This document shows, piece by piece, positions 1-10,792 of a stretch of DNA of 64,000 nt. Both the position numbers and the translations under genes were made by a program. This stretch comes from Eleusine coracana subsp. coracana (lineage: Eukaryota > Streptophyta > Magnoliopsida > Poales > Poaceae). Where the stretch lies: assembly GCA_032690845.1 (NCBI GenBank), contig CM064425.1, forward strand, positions 36,916,240 through 36,980,239, given 5' to 3'. The notes below the pieces were generated by a model, which saw only the letters and a list, made by a program, of their open reading frames with translations, did no database searches and was not told where the DNA came from. The stretch's first letter is position 1; every line of letters begins with the position of its first letter.

Positions 1-480
1 CAAAGACCGATTACGGTGTCGCAACATCAGGACAGATTCTGGAAGTCAATTTGTTTTGGCGATTGCTGACGGCTCGGGACAAATTTTGACATGGCACTAA
101 TTGGGTTGGAAAGTTCCTTTTGTTATCTTTCCAGGCATATATAGAACGTCCAAATCTGAGTACGTATGCGTCCTGGGCGTCCGTTTTAGTGCAGACTGGT
201 CCTGGGCTCCGAAACAGACTCGAAGTCGGTTTTGATTAGGCCTCCACCTTGGCTTGGACGTCCATGCTGGCCCATCACGTCTCCAATCACCTTCCCAGCT
301 ATCTCATCATCATCTCCATGGTTTCTAACAACAATTAATTCATTAGGTAGAAATCTATTCTCAAAACCACATAATAAAAACATTAGAAACGATCTCACCT
401 GTAATTTCAGGTGATGCACATGAACTTTCATCTTAGTTGGAGGAGTGTTGTGTGTATCCATGAGTGTGATGTACTTATAA
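1..480 (-). repeat. G1 3' LTR, cut by the window edge
   Basis: Positions 1-475 match 3416-3891 closely, so this is the second LTR of G1. The inner end, near 480, is followed by a pyrimidine run at 481-497 that reads as a polypurine tract on the minus strand, as expected inside a 3' LTR. The terminus is slightly degraded (TATAA where the other LTR has CATCA). Confidence 0.85.
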
Positions 481-1360
481 TTCTCCCCTTTTTGAATTAG
501 AGTCGTCCTTGACTCGATCCCATCTCTTTCTCCCAATAGTGGTCTCAAATCTGAAATATAAAATATAGAACTATTCCCAAACTTGGAATGCACCTCATGT
601 TTATATGTGTTATGAAAATTATCATCGCAATGTGAAACCACAATAGAAGGCATGTCATGCAAATTAATGACCTCTTTGAAAACTTACTCAGTAATATGAA
701 CGTCATTCTCACTCTTATGACAAGATGGAAAATGTGTGATCTTAAAAACACTAGAAAAACATGACATGACATGGTAATTGTTATTGCAGTTTTCTAGTTC
801 ATCATTTGGTTGTAAAACACAAGGAGTATTCATGTTTGACCAAATATAAACTTCATGCACCATAAATACGCCTCTATGATCATAGTTTCCTATAGCATAA
901 AATTTGTTTCTTGTTAGTAAAGTCAATTCAGTTTGATAAAAGATTTGCTTCTCCACAGTATTTAGATAACAAAGAACATCAAATTCAATATAACCCAAAG
1001 TATTTAGAGAAGACAATAATTTCTGCTCATCCTTTTCACGTGTTATTAAAATCAAATGTTTTATTTCAGCAATAGTAGGTGAATCATAAGCAAAAACATC
1101 AAGCTTATTCATTTGTTGTGGCAAAGGTATAAGTGAAGCAGTGGCACACAACTCCTCTTTATCAGAAGGATCAGTAGATAAATCAACTTGTGGCGATGGC
1201 AAATCAAGACAAGGTTCCAATACAACAAGATTGTTGGAACCATTTATGACATCAAGAAAGCTCTTACCTGAAGCAACAACATGTTCTTCATCTTTCTCAC
1301 TATCCTCTTCTTTGTGTAGAACCTGAAATGTATTAGTTGCAATAAGAGGCAAGGAAATAT
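186..1360 (-). pseudogene. G1 unrecognised ORF fused to an integrase remnant
   Basis: One minus-strand frame runs from about 1352 to 186 with a stop near 683. The last third resembles integrase: FKITHFPSCHKSENDVHITE corresponds to the G2 stretch FSKMAHFIPCHKTDDASYIA, and HDMPSIVVSHCDDN to the integrase HGMPSTIVSDRDAKF. It then jumps to the C-terminal DLRPLLGERDGIESRTTLIQ, showing an internal deletion. The first 180 or so residues match nothing I recognise; they are acidic, then contain a Tyr/Asn-rich part. They replace reverse transcriptase and RNase H. The last codons run into the LTR, as in the other CRM-like copies. A one-base frame change near 1375 separates this from the protease. Confidence 0.6.
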
Positions 1361-1369
1361 GTTGATCAT

Positions 1370-1999
1370 CTAATTCAGATTTTGATGTAACTGTTGCAAC
1401 ATTTGAAACAGTCTATTGTTTTCTAAACGGTTCATTCTTTCTCCTTTCAAGCCTTTGTTGATCTCTTCTAAAATTTCAGCAGCGGTCATAGGTTTAAGAG
1501 TAACTCTTCTACCATTGTATTTAAATGAGTAGCTATTTATAATATTATTGTGCGAAGCATTATTTGTAATAATCCAAGGTTTACTCAATAACAAATGACA
1601 TGCTTGTATAGGTACTATATCAAATTCTGCACTATCCTTATAAGAACCAATAAAAAATTCAATGTGTGCAATTTTATCTACCTTTATCTTACCAAAAGAA
1701 TTTACCCATTGGATGTAGTATGGATATGGGTGTGGCTGTGTTGTCAATCCAAGATTCTCTACGAATTCTAAACTTGCGATGTTGCGGCTACTCTCTCCAT
1801 CAATGATAACACGACAACGTCGATCCTTGACAACAAATTGAGTCTGAAATAAATTGTTCAATTGATTTTGCTCTACCTTCTCCATTTGAGGACTGAGCAC
1901 TCTTTGTACTACATCACTCATATTGTTCTCATTAGACGATGTTGAATCATCACCATGAGTGGCGTAACCTGTCATTGTTAGTAGCAAACAAGAAAACAC
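1370..1999 (-). pseudogene. G1 retropepsin-like protease fragment
   Basis: This 209-residue frame aligns with the G2 protease: RCRVIIDGESSRNIASLEF against RARVIFDGGSCNNLVSSDV, then HPYPYYIQWVNSFGKIKVDK and MTAAEILEEINKG. Retroviral-type aspartic proteases cut the polyprotein after assembly. The active-site Asp is present, but the following Gly is Glu (DGE instead of DGG) and the conserved Cys is Ser, so activity is doubtful. The frame begins downstream of where gag should be, and no zinc knuckle is seen, so gag is missing. Confidence 0.65.
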
Positions 2000-2984
2000 A
2001 CGAAAGTATATTTTCCTATCACTACTATGTGATCACAATGTAAACTCTCAACAATCAAAGGGAAGCATCTTATCAAGCTCTTACAAAGTTTTAAATTATA
2101 ACAAGAAAAGGATACCTTGGAGAGTGTGAACTGATGATTGCGAGAGTCAAAAAAAATTTGTGCCTGTTCAGAAGGAAATATATGGAGCTTGGATAGGCAA
2201 TATTAGGTAGCAAGGATTAGCAAAATTTTAATTCAGTGTTGCAAAAGTGAATAATAGTCCCAAGCTAGTCTATGTCACTGGCCTAAACTTGTCTCGGACC
2301 AAGTTCAAGCAAGCAAGCAAATGACTGAACAAAGGACACAAAGGATGCAAGCAATTCTGAATTTGTATCTTTTCTTTTTTCTACTTCCCTTTTTTTTGTG
2401 CTGCTTTTTATCTTGTGCACTTTTGCCTTTTTCTTTTCTTTTCTTGAGAATCAGAACTGCAGCAAGGTATTACAAGTTTTACAACCAATGGAACCCCAGA
2501 ATATTTTTTTTTCTTACTACAAGTGCAGATAAAGAATTCTTGTAATAGCATAACTAAAACAAACTTCTATAACAAGATCAAGCACTAATTGGTTGGCTTT
2601 TGATCACAATGAGATAGCAGCAGAGCACTCTAATTTTCTTTTGCATACGAAAGTAGAAGGCTAGATGTTAAAGAAATATTTAGTGCACACAATTCCAGCA
2701 ATACTATTATCTCAACATGTGCCACTGATTTTTTTCCCTTGTTTGTCTATGACAAGGATATGCACGACTCAAACAAGACCAAAGAACAAGCACTAGACAA
2801 GCAACACAATGACTTTATAGGGACTAAAATTCAGAGAAGCAATCTGAAATAAAAATTTGTAAGTCACAATGGAGTATAGGACAGCGGAAACACGACGAAC
2901 CGATATTTTTGTGGGGCAATTTTCTGGACTATAGGATAGAACAAATAAACGAGGATAAAGGCGAACCTAATGGTATACCTGAAA
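2000..2984 (-). other. G1 untranslated leader
   Basis: This AT-rich stretch of about 1 kb lies between the protease frame and the primer-binding site. It holds no convincing gene. It resembles in layout the G2 leader at 34643-35791 (AGCTCTTACAAAGTTTTAAA at 2078 and a related stretch near 34740). Confidence 0.6.
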
Positions 2985-2995
2985 CTCTGATACCA
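2985..2995 (-). promoter_or_regulatory. G1 primer-binding site (initiator Met tRNA)
   Basis: The minus strand reads TGGTATCAGAG two bases after the LTR end, the standard site where initiator tRNA-Met primes minus-strand DNA synthesis. Confidence 0.85.
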
Positions 2996-2997
2996 CT

Positions 2998-3896
2998 TGA
3001 TGTGGACAAGGGTTCCCGATCTTCCAATAGGTTCTAATAATCTTGATTAAGGCGGAGGCGATACACAAATCGATCCAGCTTCCGAACGACACGTTCTGAA
3101 CCCCGCAATTGCAGCACAACGTCTCCTCTGATTATCAACCGTTCAAGAACAATTGACCTCGCCAAGAAGGCTTATCCTTGCCTGCAAATCAATAACTCAA
3201 GCAGAAAAAAAAAGAATGCAACCAAATTTGCAAGTATATGAAGAATCTCACAAGTTGGAGCCTCACAAACCGATCAAACGGCAAAACTGTTATCAACAGA
3301 ATAATCTAAGCTAAACCCAAACCCGAATAAAGAGAAGGTATCTGTATATGAGGACCCTAGGGTTGTGAAATACCCCCTGGATGCAGCCCTAAGTGGGCTC
3401 AACTCGATACATGGCCTAAAGACCGATTACGGTATCGCAACACCAGGACAGATTCTAGAAGTCGATTTGTTTCGGCGATTGCAGACGGCTCGGGACGAAT
3501 TTTGACATGGGACTGGTTGGGTTGGAAAGTTCATTTCGTTATCTTTCCAGGCATATATAGAACATCCAAATCCGAGTCTGTATGCGTACTGGGCGTCCGT
3601 TTTAGTGCAGATTGGTCCTGGGCTCCAAAACAGACTCGAAGTCGGTTTTGATTGGGCCTCCACCTTGGCTTGGACGTCCTTGCTGGGCCATCACGTCTCC
3701 AATAACCTCCCCAGCTATCTCATCATCATCTCCATGGTTTCTAACAACAATTAATTCATTAGGTAGCAATCTATTCTCAAAACCACATAATAAGAACATT
3801 AGAAACGATCTCACCTGTAATTTCAGGTGATGCACATGAACTTTCATCTTAGTTGGAGGAGTGTTGTGTGCATCCATAAGTGTGATGTACTCATCA
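2998..3896 (-). repeat. G1 5' LTR, complete (899 bp)
   Basis: It begins on the plus strand with TGATGTGGACAAGG and ends with GTGATGTACTCATCA, giving TG...CA termini on the minus strand (TGATGAGTACATCAC...). It is related to the 920-bp LTRs of G2. The flanking five bases on the right are GCTTC (3897-3901); the matching target copy lies outside the window. Confidence 0.9.
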
Positions 3897-4011
3897 GCTT
3901 CATAGTGGTCAAACTGGATCACGCCTCCCAGCCCATTTTGCTTTTTCAAAAGTTTATAACTATTCTCTTTGTTAATTCCATCGTTCTATTTTGCTTTTAG
4001 GATCTCAGAAG

Positions 4012-7000
4012 ATGGCTCGAGTTGCACAAACTGCTCAACCTGACAAGGAGTCTTCGGAGGGAAGCCGGCCTCCCCCAGATTCTGAGGTTGCTACCGCGGA
4101 CGCTGCCTCCGTCCAGAGTCTAGAAGAGACTCTGACTACCGGTCCTGACGGCGAGGCTCGGGATCCCCCTCGGGCTACTAGCGAGGATGTCGAAGATGAG
4201 GAAGACGACGACGGCGAAGATGAAGAGAGGATGAAGATGAGGAATTTCATCCTCGGGGGGGGGGGGGGGGGGGCGGGAGAGGGAGACAGAGTTGCCGCTG
4301 AAGCTCAGGCCCATGGCTCAATCCGCAAGATTCAAAGCTCCGATCCCCATGAGGAGAGTTTGGAGTGTGTAGATGATGATATTAGCGATCTCCTACCACT
4401 TGGTGCCCCTGGCCCTAAAAAGGGTCGGAAAGGGCAAAACAAGGAAGGCGAGGAGCCGAGGCCTCGAACCTTTGTGTTTGGCAGATCCCACTGTAAAGCT
4501 GCCGCGGTTATGAACCTCATCAAGTTGGGATGCTTCGCTGCTGGCAAGACTCGGCTGCCCGGTCAAGAAGATGTTCCTTATCCTCAGGAAAATGAGGTTG
4601 TGGTCTTCGAAGAGCATTTTACTACTGGACTGTGCTTTCCATGCTCATCTTTTGTGAGGGAAGTGTTGGATAGATTTGATGTTCAACTTCACCCTATCAA
4701 TCCAAGCAGGATAGTGATGCTTAGCAAATTTTCTTGGGGGATGCTTAGTTATCAAGGGAAACCTGATATCGAGGTGTTCTGCAAATACTACTATGCTTAT
4801 TACCAGCCGAAGCTTATAAAGATCGACGGTGTGACACACGAGGGGGAATTTGGCTGCATCAGCTTCATGCCTAGCTTTCAGAAGAATGACCAATTTGTCA
4901 AGTGCAGTCGTAACCGTTGGGGTGACAGGTGGCACGAGAGCTGGTTATATGTTAAGGTTCCTTCGAAGGATGCTGTTGTGGATGAGAAAGAGACAAAGAT
5001 TTTTCTGTTGGCCTCACGCCTTACCCCCTGCGAGCCTTGATCCGTGGATGGACGACTATCTCGAGGTTGTAAGAATGACGCTGTTTTTCGCGTCGCCACT
5101 TATAACTCCTGTGGCCATGATCTTGTTGAGGAGTTCATTGTTGCTAACAAGTGGCCTCTGCATGAAGGTGATTCGATCCCAGGCTTTATTCAAAAGAAGA
5201 TACCTTTGAGGCTTGAGATTACTATACCATTTCCTGAAGTCGCTGTGGACAAGCGGGGCCTTGGTGATGATGAGTTTTTGACTTTCTTGCTCTATGCCGG
5301 TGAGGCTATGATGGATCCCTACACCCGTGAGGAGCACAAGCATACCTGTGAAAGGACTTCGCACAGCGGACGCCTTAACCACGTTTTGGTTTTGGCTAGC
5401 ATTAAGTACCCTGCTCGTGTCGTGCCTGGGCCTCTTGTTAAGCGCACTCGGGTTGTTGGCAATGTGGGTTCCAAGGCTGCTGTGACAAACAAGAGCAAAA
5501 AAGGGAAAGGACCCGCCCCATCTTAGGCTAAAGCTGGCAAAAGAAAAAGAGAAGAATTGCTGCTTGTAGGTGCTTCGAAACGTGCGCACACTGCCATATC
5601 TCGTAATGATTGCTCAGGTTCTTTGGCCCCCGGTTCTCGCGCTATGGGAACTTTGATAACCGCAGGGGCTATGGCGGATGCCTTTGGCAGCAACGATGAT
5701 GCGGATAAGAATGTGATTGTAATTTCTCCTGCTCCCATGACAGATGTTGTTGCTTCGCCTCCCCCTTCCAGTCCTCAACTTGTGGATCTGGCTGGCCGCT
5801 CTGCTGACATGGAGGTTGTTGATGTTCTTGTTGATCTGAGGGGGCGATTTGTTTCTCGCCCTGGGATCAAAGCTCAGATGCCCGATTTGGTGCTAGATGG
5901 TGCCGGTTGAAGGGCTACTAGGAAAGAACCATCGTCATCCAGAAGAGCTGAAAACTTTGCGGATCCCGAGGCATAGGCTGAACTCCGCTCCGCCACCAAT
6001 GACTTGGTGGCTTCTGCTGCTGAAGAATTTGATATTAAGGACTTGAAAGTTAATCTTGCTTATATCCTGAGACATGTATGCCAATTTTCGCTTTTCAAGG
6101 TTCAACTTTGCTAATTTTCTCGTGTTGTTTCTCACTTTTAACTTCATTTCAGGCTCACACTGTTGCTCATATTGCGGCTGAGAAATCTAGCTAGGAGCTG
6201 GTGTCGCTTGAGAGGGTGAAGGATTCATATGCAGCAGAGAATGCTGTGTTGAAGGAAAATGTTGCTTCCCTTCAGACTACGAAGGATAAGGCCACCCTCG
6301 AGGTGACTCGTGCGAAAAAAGAGCTGAAAGCTTTGCGAGCGGAAGTGGCTGAATTGAGAAAATCTGCAACCCACCTCAAAGCTGCTGAAGCCAAGGCTGC
6401 CACTCTTGCAGAGGAAAAGAAGGCTCTGATACATGCCGTGTCAACCCGCAACTACGACTTTGCTGCCCAAGCTCTGACGGCTCACCATAGGTATCACGAA
6501 GCTTTAAACTATATGGGTGCAGAGCCTATGTCCTTGACCGATGGGTCTACTATGAATGAAGAAGCCTTCTTCAAATGGTTGGAGGTTGAGTTCATAGCGC
6601 TCCTAGGGGATATGGACAAGCGCAGCAATTTTGGCTCGCTGCATACCATCGAGGCTGCCTTCGGTCTGCTGGAGCACCGGGGTTGCGACCACTTCCGAGA
6701 TCTGGGGAAGCGAGACTTTCCTATTGGGGCTGACGCTCAGGATAACTTGTCAGCCAACGCTTCCGCTGCTGCAAAATGTCTAGCTATCAGGTTTTGGCGC
6801 GACCACGGTCACGAGGCTGCCCGGCTAGTTGCGATAAAAAAACTTGCCCAGGTGCGCATTCTATTTTCTATAGATTTTTAATATAATCCCGGGGCTTTGA
6901 AGGTGACTATCATTTTTGATATGTTTAAGCTCGTGACGCTGCACTGGCTGCTCAAAGCCTTTGAGCGGGGGAGGAGGTCAAGAGGACCATTCTCGGACTA

Positions 7001-7983
7001 CTGAGGGGATGAAGGATGGAGGCGCGCAATCTTCTCGCCATGTCTAGAGCTTGCTCCGACTTGATGCATCCCGGCCAGCAATACATTTTGGATGGAGTGG
7101 GGATTAGTTTTTGTAGCGGACGACATTGTAAAGGATGTTTTTAATGCTTGCTTTTGGACCTGCGCAGGAGCATGAAGAGCCGCCTGCACAGGTTGATATG
7201 GAAATTTCTTCCAGTGACTCTTCTGCAATGCGTATTCTTGGCGACTTGGACGGTTCCTCTACTTTAGGAGCGCCCAATGGGGGTAATGCTGCGGCCATCT
7301 CAACAAGCTCGGAGGCTTGTATGAGTGGCTTCGAGGCCTTGGACATTACTAACGCTACCAATGAGGCCACCAGTTTGACCCAACCTTGTTTGCTAAGGGG
7401 TGATGTTGTCACTTTAGACGCCGGAGTGTTTTGTGTGGGAGATTATTCGCATATATTTGGACATTGATCTTGATCTCGGGGGTCGAGTGGTCGGCATGCT
7501 CGAAGTAATGTTGGTTTTAGTGGTTGACGATCCTCTTCGGGTGTTAGCATAGGCACGACATGTGATCGCACTGACGGTAGTCAATTGTCATGCCGACGCG
7601 AAGTACAAGTTCCTAAACCTTCGTCATTAGGCGATGAAGGGAGCCTCGGCTAGGCTGGGATTCTGCCATTGGTCGATAATGAAGCTAAGAGTTCAATTCC
7701 GCCGCCACGGTGCCCTCGACGCGCCGTGGCTAAACGCTTTATTAATTCTGTGATGAATTCTTCTGCTAGGGGCACCGGGTCTAAACTGACCGTTGGGGCG
7801 CCTTCGGACGAAGTTGTAGGGATTTCTGGTGCTGTTAGAGCTGGGGTCCCGGGGTGTGACCCTGGCCCACACCCTCCTGGTTATAGCATCGATGAATGGT
7901 CTGTTTTGTTTCCCCAGCTTTTGGCATCTGGGGTTATTGTAAAAGAAGAACCATTCGACTATGATTTTTATGTATATAAGTGA
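4012..7983 (+). pseudogene. T1 antisense spliced gene (gypsy-type 'Transposase_28'-like protein)
   Basis: The gene is encoded opposite to T1 gag-pol. I choose ATG 4012 because a likely acceptor (TTTTGCTTTTAG, 3999) directly precedes it. Exon 1 (4012-6075) opens with an acidic, low-complexity region, then the part from FTTGLCFPCSSFVREVLDRF to GEFGCISFMPS, which I recognise as the putative gypsy-type transposon protein family (PF04195-like) and which is probably a nucleic-acid-related structural protein. Exon 2 (6153-6851) encodes a Lys/Glu/Ala-rich coiled coil followed by a helical domain. Later exons (about 6931-7127, 7168-7983) end in FDYDFYVYK. Stops at 5038, 5524, 5908, 5972 and 6192 are TGA or TAG, each one C-to-T change from CGA or CAG. 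The function of such ORFs is not established. Confidence 0.7.
6076..6152 (+). other. Intron 1 of the T1 antisense gene
   Basis: GT at 6076 and AG at 6151-6152 bound 77 bases of T-rich sequence ending ACTTCATTTCAG. The reading frame is continuous at phase 0 across the splice, which supports a real intron. A second intron starts with GTGCGCATTC at 6852 and probably ends near 6930; a third, near 7112-7167, is less certain because it would be only 40-56 bases. Confidence 0.65.
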
Positions 7984-8040
7984 TTAGTTTTTGGCTTGAG
8001 GAGAACTTTTTGCAAATTTGATTTTTTTTTTGTGAGCCCT

Positions 8041-9305
8041 CTGATGAGTTTAGGCTGCAACGAGCCCCTTAGCAATTATCGCTACGTTTTTTGAAAAACG
8101 CCACCCTTCCCCTGGAAGTGCTAGGGGCGAGGTATTTTCGAGCTAACCCTTCGACGGGTTTGGGCTGCAACGAGCCCCTTAGCATTTTTTTGCTAGGTTT
8201 TTTGAAAAATGCCACCCTCCCCCTTGAAATGCTAGGGGCGAGGTGTTTTCACGCGAACCCTTTGACGGGTTTGGGCTGCAATGAGCCCCTTAGCATTTTT
8301 CGCTAAGTTTTTTTGAAAAACGCCACTCTCCTTCTCGAAATGCTAGGGGCGAGGTGTTTTCGGGTGAACCCTTTGACAGGTTTGGGCTGCAATGAGCCCC
8401 TTAGCATTTTGCACTAAGTTTTTTGAAAACCGCCACCCTCCCCCTCGAAATGCTAGGGTCGAGGTGTTTTCGGGCGAACCCTTCGACGAGTTTGGGCTGC
8501 AATGAGCCCCTTAGCATTTTTTGCTAAGTTTTTTTTGAAAAACGCCACCCTCCCCTTCGAAATGCTAGGGGCGAGGTGTTTTCGTGCGAACCCTCGACGG
8601 GTTTGGGCTGCAATTAGCCCCTTAGCATTTTCTGTTAAGGTTTTTGAAAAACGCCACCCTCCTCCTCGAAGTGCTAGGGGCGAGGTGTTTTCGGGTGAAC
8701 CCTTCGACGAGTTTGGGCTGCAACGAGCCCCTTAGCATTTTTTGCTAAGTTTTTTAAACAACGCCACCCTCCCCCTTGAAATTCTAGGGGCGAGGTGTTT
8801 TCGGGCGAACCCTTCAACGGGTTTGGGCTGCCATGAGCCCCTTAGCATTTTTTGTTAAGTTTTTTGAAAAACGCCACCCTCCCCCTTGAAGTGCTAGGGG
8901 CAAGGTGTTTTCGGGTGAACCCTTCGACGAGTTTGGGCTGCCACGAGCCCCTTAGCATTTTTTGTTAAGTGTTTTGAAAAACGCCACCCTCCCCCTCCAA
9001 GTGCTAAGGGCGAGGTGTTTTCGGGCGAACCCTTTGACGGGTTTGGGCTGCAACGAGCCCCTTAGCATTTTTCTCTAAGTTTTTTGAAAAACGCCACCCT
9101 CCCCCTTAAAGTGCTAGGGGTGAGGTGTTTTCGGGCGAACCCTTTGACGGGTTTGGGCTGCAACGAGCCCCTTAGCATTTTTCTCTAAGTTTTTTGAAAA
9201 ACGCCACCCTCCCCCTCGAAGTCCTAGGGGCGAGGTGTTTTCGGTCGAACACTTCGATGGGTTTGGGCTGCAACGAGCCCCTTAGCATTTTTTGCTAAGT
9301 TAGCT
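8041..9305. repeat. 110-bp tandem array, 12 units, in T1
   Basis: The landmark GGCTGCAACGAGCCCC recurs at 8053, 8163, 8274, 8385, 8495, 8606, 8716, 8826, 8936, 9046, 9156 and 9266, a period of 110-111 bp. Each unit holds three small inverted repeats: TTAGCA...TGCTAA, AACCC...GGGTT and GGGCT...AGCCC. Units differ by a few substitutions. Unit length is not a constant multiple of three and frames break, so it is not coding. It fills the gap between the ends of the plus-strand antisense gene and the minus-strand pol. Short tandem arrays in this zone are known in Tat elements and can seed satellites. Confidence 0.95.
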
Positions 9306-9736
9306 AACTATACAGCTTTTAGCTCCTTGGGCTTAGCCGGTGCAGTAGCTATGATTTAAGAGCCTTTGCTCTTTGTTGAATACCGCAATCTCCGTGATGG
9401 GAGTTGTTTCGATGTGCTCTGCTGAGCGAGGCTTTCCACATTGGGAAAGGCAGCTTTATAAATTTAGCTGGGGTTTACGTAGGATCTGCCTCGTTAAAAA
9501 TCTCACCCCTACGAAGGGTTCCCCTTACGAGGAAAAGAGTATGGTCTTTTTTAATACTGGTTAAGGAAAAACTTGAAAAGAAAATATAACAATTAAGCTC
9601 AAGGTAGCACTTATAGTTTTGTGCTATGCTTGGCTGTTTAGATACTTGGAGCATTACTTTCCTAAACATGAATCTTTTGAAGGTTGTCCGTGTTCCAAGA
9701 ATGCGGCAACTCTTCTCGCTGCGAAGTCTAGAGTCT
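9306..9736. other. T1 spacer between tandem array and pol
   Basis: About 430 bp with no supported gene. It contains a stretch GCCTCGTTAAAAATCTCACC near 9490 and short frames that look accidental. It is presumably the 3' untranslated zone of T1 gag-pol. Confidence 0.5.
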
Positions 9737-10790
9737 TTAGGCTACAGGCCTATTTGACTTTGCCACAATGAAAGGGCCCTGCCATTTGGGTTCTAATTTT
9801 CCTTTACTTTCTGTCTTTGGGCTTCGGAGTAAGACTAGATCTCCAACCGCGTAGGCCCAAGGTGTAACCTTTCGATCCCTCCATTGACATGTTTCCTTCT
9901 GATATTTCTCGAGGTTGACAAATGCGTTTAACCTGTCAACTTCTATGAGGTCCTTTGACTCTGCTTCTGTAGGCTGCGACGACTTTGTGCTTAATGTTCT
10001 TGGACTTTGGTGGATAGTTTCTTTGGGGCTAACTGCTTCCTCCCCATAAAGTAGTCTGAAAGGTGAATACTTGGTTGCCTTGGTTTCTATTGTGTTGTGT
10101 GACCATATGACCCTTGGTAATTCTTCAGCCCGCTTTCCTTTTCTCTCATCCAAAAGTATTTTCTTGATTGACTTGAATATGAGGCTGTTTGGCCGCTCGA
10201 CGACTCCATTTGATTGGGGGTGGTATACTGATGCGAAATTGACTTTCGTTCCAATGGAGTGACAAAATTGTTTGAACATGTCATTTTTGAATTGTTTGCC
10301 ATTGTCTACCGTAATGTCTTTCGGGACTCTGAAGCGACAAATGATGTTTTGGCAAAAGAACTTCTTGATTGTGGTGGCAGAGATATTTGTGATTGGTTTG
10401 GCTTCGATCCACTTGGTGAAGTATTCAAGGGCTACGACTGCCCATCTGTAATTCTCGGGGGCTGTAGGTAATGATCCAACAATGTCCAGCCCCTAGCACT
10501 GAAGGGGCCATGATGGGGCTATGCGTTGAGTTGGCTGCGAAGGTGCTGACTGTTTGTTCGAAATCATTTGGCAAGCATCACATTTAGTTGCCACTTCTGT
10601 AGCATCCCTGATCATTGAAGGCCAGAAGAAACCTTGCCTGAACGCTTTTGCAGCTAACGGTCGAGGGCCTATGTGTGCTCTGCAGCCACCTTCATGTATC
10701 TCTCTTAGCAACTGAGAACCCTCCACTTGGCCTACACATTTGAGTAATGGGGCGCATACTCTGTACTTGTAGAGCTTTCCCTCGATGATT
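9737..10790 (-). pseudogene. T1 integrase
   Basis: Integrase inserts the DNA copy into the genome. The zinc-binding part is readable (HEGGCRAHIGPRPLAAKAF, then KCDACQMI). The core shows the first Asp in GLDIVGS, the second in TVDNGKQF and the Glu in NGVVERPNS, spacing typical of DDE integrases. The C-terminal part shows VGDLVLLRSPKTESKGKLEP and GPFIVAKS. A stop near 10493 splits the frame. This frame differs from gag-RT by one base; the shift is in the second RNase H. Confidence 0.8.
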
Positions 10791-10792
10791 CT

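Larger units (their letters stand above)
1..3896 (-). mobile_element. G1: internally deleted CRM-like Ty3/gypsy element
   Basis: The element runs on the minus strand between two related LTRs: one cut by the window start (1-480) and one complete (2998-3896). The inside holds a protease-like frame, an unrecognised frame and an integrase remnant ending in the SRTTLIQ-type motif seen in G2 and G3. Reverse transcriptase and RNase H are absent. A primer-binding site complementary to the initiator-Met tRNA end (TGGTATCAGAG) lies at 2985-2995. The element interrupts T1, whose antisense gene begins just to its right; the rest of T1 must lie left of the window. It cannot be autonomous. Assignment to the CRM-like clade rests on similarity to G2 and G3. 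Confidence 0.8.

Noticed and set aside
4035..4617. Minus-strand frames opposite the antisense gene
   Set aside because: Shadows of a GC-rich coding strand; no motif, and the plus frame has recognisable domains.
8091..8735. Open frames with repeated peptides (LPLEVLGARYF-type) in the 110-bp array
   Set aside because: The unit is 110 or 111 bp, so the frame changes between units, and no frame crosses more than two units; it is a non-coding tandem repeat.
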